DNA from: UBA11869 sp964544965
Lineage (GTDB): Bacteria > Pseudomonadota > Gammaproteobacteria > Eutrophobiales > Eutrophobiaceae
Assembly: GCA_964544965.1 (NCBI GenBank)
Contig: CAZJED010000007.1
Coordinates: forward strand, 1-38,159
Direction of reading: 5' to 3'
Length of the DNA: 38,159 nt
Shown here piece by piece: positions 15,913-23,234 of this stretch. Under the pieces are notes generated by a model. The model searched no databases, was not told the origin of the DNA, and was given only the letters and a program-made list of their open reading frames with translations. The position numbers were made by a program, and so were the translations under genes. How positions within the stretch are numbered: position 1 is the first letter of the stretch; each line of letters starts with the position of its first letter.

Positions 15913-17778
15913 CTAATTTAATAATATAGGCCTTCCTTCTAAAAATTTTGCTTTGCGTAAATTACGTTGGACAATATTAGCTGGATTTATTGTTAAGTTT
16001 CCTGTTTCCCCTAAAAGGAAGCTATTTTCTTCATGAGTAAGACGATAAATATCAGGGATCAAATTGTAAGCGTCAATACCGAGAGCGTATAAACGACGAT
16101 ATTGTGATTTTTCTTGAGACCAATTTCTATTCAGCGCATCTTGGATAATTGATAATTGTTTTTCAGAATCTAGTATCCAGGGTATATCAACAAAAATTAC
16201 GTTATTTAAATCAATATCTTTAGCGGTGTCTACGATGCCTGTAAATATATGTGATGTTGAATATATCGGTAAATTATCAGCATGATGAAAACGAATTTGG
16301 GGGATTAATTGTCGCGCATCCTCGGGCATAGCCACTGTGAAAATAAAATCTACATCTTTTCTACGCCTTTCAACGTTATGAATTTTGAGATTATGAATTT
16401 TGAGATTAAGTTTATTGCGAAGACTCCGAGCACGTTGTTCACTTTTATCAATATTTAAGAGTTCTTTGACAGGGGTTGAAAAATCTGTTGTGTTATTTAT
16501 AAAGCTTGTGTGTCCTGTTATTTCACCTCCTAGCTTTACCCAATGTTGAGAAAATGTTTCAGTAATACGATTACCCCATGGTGTGTCAGGCGTAAGCACT
16601 AGAGCTCGCTTATGCCCATCAGACATAGCTATCTCTGCTATTTGTATAGCCTCATCTTCAGGAGATAAACTAAATTGAATTAAATTTTTATTTTCTATTT
16701 CATCTTTTCTTAGATCTTGTCGATTAAGCGCAAGTATTTTTATAGATATATCAGCATTATCATATAATTGGTTTATAGCCTCTTTTTCCAGTGGTCCCAC
16801 AATGTAATCAACACCGTCTTTCAAAGCTTGTTGGTAAACTTCAATTATGTTTATAGTGTTTGCATTGTATATTCGGATATCCGCTTTTTTTTGTTTATCG
16901 AAATACCACGCAGCTAAAAATCCATCACGAACAGCAGCAGCTGATTTTTTATGTTTCCCTGTTACAGGCAGAAGTAAACCAATTTTAGACGGGCGTTGAA
17001 CTGACTGTATGCTTTTATCAATCAGTTCATCTGTTACTAATGTGTAAGCAAAATGATTTTGATAACGCTGAGCCCAGCCATCAATTGCATTCTCAAGTTT
17101 TTTTGGTTGATATTTATATGTTTGATTTATTGATGCCAATTCAAACCAACTTGTTAATTCATCGGGAGCGACAAAACGTAAATCTTCAAGCTCAAATTCG
17201 GACATTGATTCAAATATTTCCCAAATCACTTTAATATTATTATTAATCACTTCAGTTGAAACTAGATATTTTGCTAATTTCAAATGTTCAACTGCAGCTT
17301 CTATATAATTTCCATGAGCAAGATTAGCCTTGGCTAATATTTCATGGAATGCAACTTCAAAGTTTTCTGGTATTTCATGTTCAGACAAGTTTTTAAGTAA
17401 ATTAATTGCTCCCCCAGGTTTTCCAGAATCAAGTTGCTCATATGCATTCAGTATGATAATTCTTTTGTTCAATCCTGTATTTTGATTATCAAGAGAGCTA
17501 TTTTTTATTATTTCATTAGCTTTTTTATATCTCTTATCTTTAGTGTACGCATCAATTGCTTTTGTTATATAAAAAGTAAATTTTTTCCGATTTTTTTGGG
17601 AGAGATTGATGTATTCAATAGCAGCTTCCGAGTATCTGCCAGACTCAAACAATAATAAGGCATTTTCCTCTCTTTCCTTTATTTCAATACTTATTTGTGT
17701 ATCGACATCTCGTGTAGTAGTTGGGACACAAGCCGATAAAAAAAACAATAAAAGCAGTAAAATTATTGAAAGTCTCAT
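15913..17778 (-). CDS. lpoA: Outer-membrane lipoprotein LpoA, activator of penicillin-binding protein 1A
   Basis: LpoA is anchored in the outer membrane and reaches through the peptidoglycan to stimulate the synthase PBP1A. The 621-residue protein starts with a lipoprotein signal (MRLSIILLLLLFFLSAC, Cys17). I chose this ATG at 17778 over one 14 codons upstream because it gives a normal short signal peptide. The N-terminal third is helical and TPR-like (for example NALLLFESGRYSEAAIEYI). The C-terminal domain has the periplasmic-binding fold, starting near SKIGLLLPVTGKHKKSAAAV. A tandem 15-bp repeat (16376-16405) duplicates five residues in it. The gene is divergent from rsmI, the conserved neighbour. 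Confidence 0.92.
   Translation of the reverse strand: MRLSIILLLLLFFLSACVPTTTRDVDTQISIEIKEREENALLLFESGRYSEAAIEYINLSQKNRKKFTFYITKAIDAYTKDKRYKKANEIIKNSSLDNQNTGLNKRIIILNAYEQLDSGKPGGAINLLKNLSEHEIPENFEVAFHEILAKANLAHGNYIEAAVEHLKLAKYLVSTEVINNNIKVIWEIFESMSEFELEDLRFVAPDELTSWFELASINQTYKYQPKKLENAIDGWAQRYQNHFAYTLVTDELIDKSIQSVQRPSKIGLLLPVTGKHKKSAAAVRDGFLAAWYFDKQKKADIRIYNANTINIIEVYQQALKDGVDYIVGPLEKEAINQLYDNADISIKILALNRQDLRKDEIENKNLIQFSLSPEDEAIQIAEIAMSDGHKRALVLTPDTPWGNRITETFSQHWVKLGGEITGHTSFINNTTDFSTPVKELLNIDKSEQRARSLRNKLNLKIHNLKIHNVERRRKDVDFIFTVAMPEDARQLIPQIRFHHADNLPIYSTSHIFTGIVDTAKDIDLNNVIFVDIPWILDSEKQLSIIQDALNRNWSQEKSQYRRLYALGIDAYNLIPDIYRLTHEENSFLLGETGNLTINPANIVQRNLRKAKFLEGRPILLN
16376..16405. repeat. 15-bp tandem duplication inside lpoA
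   Basis: The 15-base unit TTATGAATTTTGAGA occurs twice head to tail (16376-16390 and 16391-16405). Because 15 is a multiple of three, it keeps the frame and gives a doubled LKIHN in LpoA (NLKIHNLKIHNV). It sits in the periplasmic-binding-fold domain in a charged stretch that looks like a surface loop. It is probably a recent slippage duplication. Confidence 0.9.
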
Positions 17779-17848
17779 GCGTATATTGTGTAACATTAAG
17801 CTGTAAATTTCGATACCCATTTTTTGATAAAAAAACAGGAGTAATAAA

Positions 17849-18688
17849 TTGGCTGGATCCCTTTATATTGTCGCCACTCCAATTGGTAATTTAGATGATA
17901 TTACCAAGCGTGCAGCCAATATACTTGAACAGGTTGGATTGATAGCAGCCGAAGATACTAGGCATAGCAGGAAATTATTAAATCATCTTGGTGTCGATAA
18001 TAAGATTATTGCCTATCATGAACATAATGAAGAAAAATTGACTGGCCAATTAATTGGAAAATTAATTGATGGTAAATCAATTGCGCTCATATCAGATGCA
18101 GGCACACCACTAATTAGCGATCCCGGATATAAATTGGTTTCAGCTGCACATGACGAAAATATTACTGTTATACCAGTGCCGGGTTCTTCCGCTGTAATCG
18201 CTGGTTTAACAGCTTCAGGTTTATCTTGTGATAAGTTTGTTTTTCATGGTTATTTGCCGGCAAAGCCATTATCACGACGAAAATATTTGAAAACGTTAGT
18301 TTTAGAATCAAAAACACTAGTTTTTTATGAAGCCCCACATAGAATCTTAGATTTAATAAAAGAAATGTATTCTATCTTTGGAGAATTAAGGAATGTAACG
18401 ATTGCCCGAGAACTAACAAAAAAGCATGAGCAGATATTGCGTGGTACTTTATCAGGCATAAAGTCTAAAATTGAAAATAATGAAATAAAAAATAAAGGCG
18501 AATTTGTTGTGATCCTAGAAGGAAATAAGAGTAATTCGACAAAGGATTCTGAAATATTAAGAATAAATAAAATTTTAACAGAGATAGTGTCTTCCAAAGA
18601 CGCTGTTTTACTAACAGCAAAAATTACTAAAAGAAAAAAAAATGAGATTTACAAATTGGTTCATAAGAACGACAAATTGGGCCGATGA
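17849..18688 (+). CDS. rsmI: 16S rRNA (cytidine1402-2'-O)-methyltransferase RsmI
   Basis: RsmI methylates the ribose of C1402 in the 16S rRNA decoding centre using SAM; RsmH, encoded at 20318, methylates the base of the same nucleotide. The 279-residue protein has the tetrapyrrole-methylase fold with family motifs LYIVATPIGNLDDIT, AAEDTRHSRKLL, ISDAGTPLISDPGYKLV, VPGSSAVIAGLTASGL and FYEAPHRI. The start is TTG at 17849 with an AGGAG site 7 bases upstream, and the protein reads correctly from it. It is divergent from lpoA, leaving about 70 bases for both promoters, and is followed by the RNase P RNA gene. Confidence 0.96.
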   Translation: MAGSLYIVATPIGNLDDITKRAANILEQVGLIAAEDTRHSRKLLNHLGVDNKIIAYHEHNEEKLTGQLIGKLIDGKSIALISDAGTPLISDPGYKLVSAAHDENITVIPVPGSSAVIAGLTASGLSCDKFVFHGYLPAKPLSRRKYLKTLVLESKTLVFYEAPHRILDLIKEMYSIFGELRNVTIARELTKKHEQILRGTLSGIKSKIENNEIKNKGEFVVILEGNKSNSTKDSEILRINKILTEIVSSKDAVLLTAKITKRKKNEIYKLVHKNDKLGR

Positions 18689-18698
18689 ACAAATTTGC

Positions 18699-18726
18699 TT
18701 GCAACTAAAGTTTATAACCATAAACT
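18699..18726 (+). promoter_or_regulatory. Possible sigma70 promoter of rnpB
   Basis: A TTGCAA element (18699-18704) is followed after 16 bases by TAAACT (18721-18726), 7 bases before the predicted 5' end of rnpB. Each hexamer matches the consensus at only 4 of 6 positions, so the call relies on position. A perfect inverted repeat (18710-18725, GTTTAT-AACC-ATAAAC) overlaps the -10 element and could be an operator or chance in AT-rich DNA. Confidence 0.35.
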
Positions 18727-18733
18727 AACATAT

Positions 18734-19080
18734 AGAGTCGGCTAGGCAATCGCTGCTGATCGTTGAATCAGTAGAGGAAAGTCCGGGCTCCATAGGGCTA
18801 GGCGCCAGATAACATCTGGGCGGCGTGAGTCGATGGAAAGTGCCACAGAAATTATACCGCCTAACTTAGTTTAGGTAAGGGTGAAATGGTGTGGTAAGAG
18901 CACACCGCGCTGTTAGTAATAGCAGTGGCAAGGCAAACCCCGTCAGGAGCAAGACCAAATAGAGAAACTATGGTGTGGCCCGCACTGTTTCTGGGTAGGT
19001 TGCTAGAAGTGTGTGGTGACGCGCACTCAAGATGAATGATTGCCCTTGACAGAACCCGGCTTATCGGCCGACTCTTTTTT
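18734..19080 (+). ncRNA. rnpB: RNase P RNA, bacterial class A (rnpB)
   Basis: This is the catalytic RNA that trims tRNA 5' leaders. Universal core segments are present in order: GAGGAAAGTCCGGGCTCC (from 18773), AGGGTGAAA (near 18878), GTAAGAGCACACCG (near 18896), GGCAAACCCCGTCAGGAGCA (near 18931) and GACAGAACCCGGCTTAT (near 19047). The CCG of the tRNA-CCA binding loop region is included. The ends pair perfectly: AGAGTCGGC (18734-18742) with GCCGACTCT (19067-19075), helix P1, which runs straight into a T tract (19075-19080) that could end transcription. The place after rsmI and upstream of mraZ matches Pseudomonas as I recall it. The gene looks complete; the exact 3' end is inferred. Confidence 0.96.
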
Positions 19081-19116
19081 AATTTTGAAATATTTTTTTA
19101 AGGGGGGGAGTGTTTT

Positions 19117-19557
19117 ATGGATTGGAATGTCTACCTATCAGGTGAAATTCATACTAATTGGCGAGAGCAAATAAAAGAAGGCACTGAAAAATTAGGGTTA
19201 CCAATAATGTATACATCAGCTGTAACAAATCATGAGTCGAGTGATGCAGCAGGAGATCATTTAGGAATAGAAAAAAATAGTTTTTGGCGGGACCATAAAT
19301 CGTCAAAGATTAATAGCATAAGAACGAAAACATTAATTGAGAAGTGTGATATTGCGATTGTACGTTTTGGGGATAAATTTAAACAGTGGAACGCTGCATT
19401 TGATGCAGGATGTTGCGCAGCTCTTGGGAAGCCTTATATAACTTTGCACGACGAGGAAATTATTCACCCGCTAAAGGAAGTTGATGCGGCTGCATTAGCT
19501 TGGGCAAAAACTCCTGAACAGGTTATAGAAACTCTTCAGTACGTCATAAATGCATAG
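19117..19557 (+). CDS. ytoQ: YtoQ-family protein (nucleoside 2-deoxyribosyltransferase-like fold)
   Basis: This 146-residue protein matches the YtoQ family, known by name from Bacillus but without an established function. Recognisable segments are VYLSGEIHTNWREQIKEGTE at the start, SKINSIRTKTLIEKCDIAIV, and RFGDKFKQWNAAFDAGCCAA followed by GKPYITL. The pattern resembles nucleoside 2-deoxyribosyltransferase-like enzymes, so a nucleotide or nucleoside substrate is possible; that is inference. It lies between rnpB and mraZ, two genes that are near neighbours in relatives, so it looks inserted. Its start codon is about 37 bases after the rnpB T tract, leaving almost no room for a separate promoter. 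The ribosome site contains a run of seven Gs (19102-19108). Confidence 0.85.
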   Translation: MDWNVYLSGEIHTNWREQIKEGTEKLGLPIMYTSAVTNHESSDAAGDHLGIEKNSFWRDHKSSKINSIRTKTLIEKCDIAIVRFGDKFKQWNAAFDAGCCAALGKPYITLHDEEIIHPLKEVDAAALAWAKTPEQVIETLQYVINA

Positions 19558-19734
19558 TTTTTTTTAAAAAGATATCCAAACTTAAAGTAATTTATTATAT
19601 AGATAATGGAACATCCTGAAATAGATAATGTTATTAACATAATTTTTTACCAATTTAACCCCTAAATTTCAAATTATCTCAGTTAACTTGTTGTAAAATA
19701 AGGTATATTTTTAGGGTAAAAATACAAAGAATTC

Positions 19735-19764
19735 TTGACATAGATAGCCTGGAATCCCTATAGT
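19735..19764 (+). promoter_or_regulatory. Sigma70 promoter of the dcw cluster (mraZ promoter)
   Basis: A perfect -35 hexamer TTGACA (19735-19740) is followed after 18 bases by TATAGT (19759-19764, 5 of 6 matches). Transcription would begin near 19771, directly before the MraZ repeats. It is the best promoter in the window and the expected main promoter for the genes from mraZ onward. An AT hairpin (19706-19724, TATTTTTA-GGG-TAAAAATA) lies just upstream. The rest of the 177-base gap between ytoQ and this promoter shows no gene. Confidence 0.85.
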
Positions 19765-19773
19765 TCATAGTAA

Positions 19774-19798
19774 GTGGGGTAATGTGGGTAAAAGTGGA
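19774..19798 (+). promoter_or_regulatory. MraZ operator: three direct repeats at 10-bp spacing
   Basis: GTGGG at 19774-19778, GTGGG at 19784-19788 and GTGGA at 19794-19798 are spaced exactly 10 bases apart with unrelated 5-base spacers. MraZ of E. coli and mollicutes is known to bind such GTGGG-type repeats near its own promoter and repress the dcw cluster. Here the boxes begin just after the expected transcription start, fitting autorepression. Their position also argues against starting mraZ at the upstream ATG (19782), which lies within the boxes. Confidence 0.85.
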
Positions 19799-19826
19799 AT
19801 TTACCAACATGAAGAGGATTATTTCT

Positions 19827-20285
19827 ATGTTTAGAGGCTTTAGTAAAATTAGTATTGATAGCAAGGGGCGATTGGCGATTCCAAGTCGTTATCGCTCGCT
19901 TGTATTAGATCAAGCACTAAACAATTTAGTCATAACGTTGAACCCACTTGATCGTTCTCTCTGGTTATATCCTTTACCAGAATGGGAATTGATCGAAGAT
20001 AAATTAGCCGCCCTTTCAGACTTTGATAAACAGAGTAGAAGAACAAAACAAATGATGCGAGGTTATGCAAATGACTGTCAGCTCGATGCCCAGGGACGAA
20101 TTCTTATTCCTAAAGAATTACGTGAATATGCTGAACTTACTCGCCAAGCAGTCATTTTAGGGCAGGGCAATAAATTTGAAATCTGGAATGAAAAATCATG
20201 GAAAACACAACGAGACAATTGGCTAGAGTCAGTTGGCAATGAATCTACCTCCTCCTCAGATTCATTGCGTTCGTTGTCATTATAA
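19827..20285 (+). CDS. mraZ: Transcriptional regulator MraZ
   Basis: MraZ is a ring-forming AbrB/SpoVT-type DNA-binding protein that represses its own promoter and the division genes downstream. The 152-residue length equals that of E. coli MraZ as I recall it. Both half-repeats are clear: SKISIDSKGRLAIPSRYR near the start and CQLDAQGRILIPKELREYAE in the second half. The start at 19827 gives the family N-terminus MFRGFSKISIDS and has an AAGAGG site 9 bases upstream; a frame-open ATG at 19782 would add 15 residues over the operator and is rejected. It is the first gene of the dcw cluster, 32 bases before rsmH. Confidence 0.96.
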   Translation: MFRGFSKISIDSKGRLAIPSRYRSLVLDQALNNLVITLNPLDRSLWLYPLPEWELIEDKLAALSDFDKQSRRTKQMMRGYANDCQLDAQGRILIPKELREYAELTRQAVILGQGNKFEIWNEKSWKTQRDNWLESVGNESTSSSDSLRSLSL

Positions 20286-20317
20286 ATTTATATTTTTAAT
20301 AAAGGCGAATTATAAAA

Positions 20318-21244
20318 TTGTGTTATGAGCATGAACCTGTTTTATTGGATGAAGTTATCAAGGCACTTAATATTCGCCCAGATGGTTTTTATATTGATGG
20401 TACTTTTGGTAGAGGCGGTCATAGTCGCGAGATTATTAAGAGACTTAATTGCAATGGGCGCTTACTTGCTTTTGACAAAGATCCAGTTGCAGTTATGTCT
20501 GTTGGCATGGATCTCGCACAGGATGAGCGTTTCGAAATCATTAAAGGCTCTTTCACAATGTTAATGAACTATGTGAGGAAACACGAAGTTGAAGAGAAAG
20601 TTTCAGGAGTACTGTTTGATTTTGGCATTTCTTCACCACAGATCGATAACAATAAACGTGGTTTCAGTTTTAAGTATGATGGCCCACTAGATATGCGGAT
20701 GAATCCAACTGAGGGAGAAAGCGTTGCTGATTGGTTAAACAAAGCAAATGAAACCGAAATAGCTTATGTGATTTATAAATATGGCGAAGAAAGAGCCTCT
20801 AGAAGAATTGCAAAGGCTATTACTAGTTTCAGAAAAAACACGCCGATTGAAAGCACAAAACAGCTCGCTGAAATAATTTGCAACACAATATCTAGTAAAA
20901 AACATGATATACACCCTGCAACTAAAACTTTCCAAGCTTTTCGAATTTTTATTAATCACGAACTTGATGAAATTAAAGAAACACTTCCACAGGCGATGGA
21001 TGTTTTGTGTAAAGGAGGACGTTTAGTAACAATTTGCTTTCACTCATTAGAAGATAGAATTGTTAAACGTTTCCTACGAAATCAATCTAAAGCAAAAGAG
21101 CAGCCACTAGAACTTCCCGTTTTACAGGATTTTTGTGATATTAAATTAAAATTAATTAGTAAAAAAATTCGACCAAGTGAGAAAGAGATATCCACGAATC
21201 CAAGAGCACGTAGCGCACTTTTACGTGTGGCTGAGCGTTGTTAA
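20318..21244 (+). CDS. rsmH: 16S rRNA (cytosine1402-N4)-methyltransferase RsmH (MraW)
   Basis: RsmH methylates N4 of C1402 in 16S rRNA with SAM. The 308-residue protein has the family start HEPVLLDEVIKALNI, the SAM-binding motif DGTFGRGGHSREI, and the RKNTPIESTKQLAEII and TICFHSLEDRIVKRFLR segments. The start is TTG at 20318; it fits the family N-terminus and has an AAAGGCGA site about 10 bases upstream. The protein acts on the same nucleotide as RsmI, encoded 1.6 kb upstream. Position between mraZ and ftsL is universal in dcw clusters; only 2 bases separate its stop from the ftsL start. Confidence 0.97.
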   Translation: MCYEHEPVLLDEVIKALNIRPDGFYIDGTFGRGGHSREIIKRLNCNGRLLAFDKDPVAVMSVGMDLAQDERFEIIKGSFTMLMNYVRKHEVEEKVSGVLFDFGISSPQIDNNKRGFSFKYDGPLDMRMNPTEGESVADWLNKANETEIAYVIYKYGEERASRRIAKAITSFRKNTPIESTKQLAEIICNTISSKKHDIHPATKTFQAFRIFINHELDEIKETLPQAMDVLCKGGRLVTICFHSLEDRIVKRFLRNQSKAKEQPLELPVLQDFCDIKLKLISKKIRPSEKEISTNPRARSALLRVAERC

Positions 21245-21246
21245 GA

Positions 21247-21507
21247 ATGAAAATTCTACTACATTTTGGATTTTACACAGCAATAATTTTGTCTGCATTG
21301 CAAGTTGTTATTTCACGTCACGATGCAAGGTATCTTTTTGTGGAATTGCAATCTCAACTCCAAATAAAAGATGAACTGAATGAACAATGGGGGCGATTAC
21401 AACTCGAATACGGTGCTTGGGCAGTTAATGACAGAATTGATACTCACGCGAGAACAAAATTAAACATGAAAGAGCCAATTCATAGTTTAGTGGTATTAAT
21501 TAAATGA
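21247..21507 (+). CDS. ftsL: Cell division protein FtsL
   Basis: FtsL is a bitopic membrane protein that forms the FtsQLB complex and activates FtsWI. The 86-residue product has one helix near residues 5-22 (LHFGFYTAIILSALQVV) followed by a periplasmic coiled-coil (ARYLFVELQSQLQIKDELNEQWGRL, shown here in part by its heptads). The ATG at 21247 is chosen; an in-frame TTG three codons earlier lies inside rsmH. From either start the cytoplasmic tail is only a few residues, much shorter than the roughly 37 residues of E. coli FtsL. Sequence similarity is weak, as usual for FtsL; identity rests on position, topology and the EWGRL-type motif (EQWGRLQLEYGAW). It overlaps ftsI by 4 bases. Confidence 0.88.
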   Translation: MKILLHFGFYTAIILSALQVVISRHDARYLFVELQSQLQIKDELNEQWGRLQLEYGAWAVNDRIDTHARTKLNMKEPIHSLVVLIK

Positions 21508-23234
21508 AGTCACAAAGAGATAATAATCAAGTTTCTTTACGTTACTTGTTTGTAATTGGTTTATTTTTAATTTGTATGTTTGCACTGACTTCGAGAGCTG
21601 TATATTTACAACTTCTTTCTAGTAAATATAGTAAAAAAGGCGATGAAGCAGGCATTGGAATAGTCAATGTATCAGCACATCGTGGCGCTATTATGGATAG
21701 AAATGGCGAACAATTAGCAATTAGCACACCAGTAGATTCTATTTGGACTGAACCAAGGAAGTTACTAAATGAAAAAAATCTAAAACCATTGGCAAGTCTT
21801 TTGAATAAGTCAGAACAGGAACTTAACAAGTTTCTAAAAACTCGCATTAAACGCGATTTTGTTTGGTTGAAACGACATGCAAACCCAATTTTAGTTGATG
21901 AAATAAAAAAGCTTGGATTAAAAGGTGTTTCAACACAGTCCGAATATAAACGTTATTATCCAGCAGCTGAAATGACTTCACATGTTATCGGCGTTACTAA
22001 TGTTGACGACGAAGGTCAGGAAGGAATTGAGCTTGCTTACAACAAAATATTAAAAGGTAAAATAGGAAAAAAACGCATACTTAAAGATCGTTTTGGAAGA
22101 ATTGTTCGCGATATTGAAAATGTCAAATCATCTGAGCCAGGCACCAAGATTAAACTTAGTATTGATAAACGTATTCAGTTTTTAGCTTACCGAGAACTTG
22201 CTGCAGCAGTTGCAAATCATCAAGCAATTAGTGGTACGCTAGTTATGTTAGATGTAAAAACTGGTGAAGTAATAGCAATGGTTGGGCAGCCCTCATTTAA
22301 TCCAAATAATCGTAGCTGGTTAAAAAATGCAGCTCGTAATAGAAGTGTAACTGATGTTTTTGAGCCAGGGTCAACAATGAAAGTTTTTACAATTGCTGCC
22401 GGATTAGAATCAGGAATCTTCACGCCACAAACAATAATAGATACTTCTCCTGGTGTTTTTAAAGTCGGCAATCGTTCTATTTCTGATCATCGTAATTATG
22501 GCTCAATAGATGTAACCACGGTCATCACTAAATCGAGCAATATAGGAGCGACTAAAATTGCATTAGCATTAAGACCAGAATATTTCTACGATGTTCTTAA
22601 TAGATTTGAATTTGGCCAAACTACCGGCAGTGGTTTCCCCGGTGAAAGATCCGGATTACTTAGGTCATTCGATACTTGGACTGAACAAGATATAGCAAGT
22701 TTATCTTATGGTTACGGTGTCGAGGTAACTTCCTTAAAACTAGCACATGCATATTCCATAATAGCCAATGGTGGTATTAAGTTACCCGTATCTTTTATAA
22801 AAACTGATAATTCTATGGAAGGCGAAAGAGTTATTTCTAAGAAAATAGCAAGACAAATCAGAGATATGTTAGAGACCGTAGTTTCTTCCAAGGGTACTGC
22901 TTCTAGGGCAGGAATAAAAGGTTATCGAGTTATTGGAAAAACAGGAACAGCACATAAATTTAATCCTCAAGGTGGTTATTTTGATGATCGTTATCGTTCG
23001 TTGTTTGTAGGTATTGTACCTGCAAGTAATCCGAAGTTTGTAACAGTTGTGACAATTGATGAACCAAATAAAGAGTTAGGGCATTTCGGTGGAGCGGTAG
23101 CAGCACCTGTATTTGCAAAGGTTATGGAAGGTGCTTTACGTATATTAAATATTCCACCCGATAATTTGAATAATTTTAATACACCAATAATCGCAGATAT
23201 TATAGGAACGGAAAGATTGAAAGGGTATGAATGA
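21504..23234 (+). CDS. ftsI: Septal peptidoglycan transpeptidase FtsI (PBP3)
   Basis: FtsI is the class B penicillin-binding protein that cross-links septal peptidoglycan together with FtsW. The 576-residue protein has an N-terminal membrane anchor (about residues 12-30), a pedestal domain beginning with AHRGAIMDRNGEQLAIS, and a transpeptidase domain. The active-site motifs are complete: Ser290-Thr-Met-Lys293 (EPGSTMKVF), Ser344-Ser-Asn346 (TKSSNIGA; the exact motif may be SSN 344-346) and KTGT 479-482. The start codon overlaps the ftsL stop and the gene end overlaps murE, both by 4 bases. Nothing suggests altered beta-lactam binding, though this cannot be judged from motifs alone. Confidence 0.98.
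   Translation: MKSQRDNNQVSLRYLFVIGLFLICMFALTSRAVYLQLLSSKYSKKGDEAGIGIVNVSAHRGAIMDRNGEQLAISTPVDSIWTEPRKLLNEKNLKPLASLLNKSEQELNKFLKTRIKRDFVWLKRHANPILVDEIKKLGLKGVSTQSEYKRYYPAAEMTSHVIGVTNVDDEGQEGIELAYNKILKGKIGKKRILKDRFGRIVRDIENVKSSEPGTKIKLSIDKRIQFLAYRELAAAVANHQAISGTLVMLDVKTGEVIAMVGQPSFNPNNRSWLKNAARNRSVTDVFEPGSTMKVFTIAAGLESGIFTPQTIIDTSPGVFKVGNRSISDHRNYGSIDVTTVITKSSNIGATKIALALRPEYFYDVLNRFEFGQTTGSGFPGERSGLLRSFDTWTEQDIASLSYGYGVEVTSLKLAHAYSIIANGGIKLPVSFIKTDNSMEGERVISKKIARQIRDMLETVVSSKGTASRAGIKGYRVIGKTGTAHKFNPQGGYFDDRYRSLFVGIVPASNPKFVTVVTIDEPNKELGHFGGAVAAPVFAKVMEGALRILNIPPDNLNNFNTPIIADIIGTERLKGYE

Noticed and set aside
19706..19724. Hairpin TATTTTTA-GGG-TAAAAATA as a ytoQ terminator
   Set aside because: The stem is entirely A/T and no T tract follows, so it is unlikely to stop transcription.
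19782..19826. Upstream ATG extending MraZ by 15 residues
   Set aside because: It falls within the MraZ operator repeats and lacks the family N-terminus; ATG 19827 has a ribosome site and the MFRG start.
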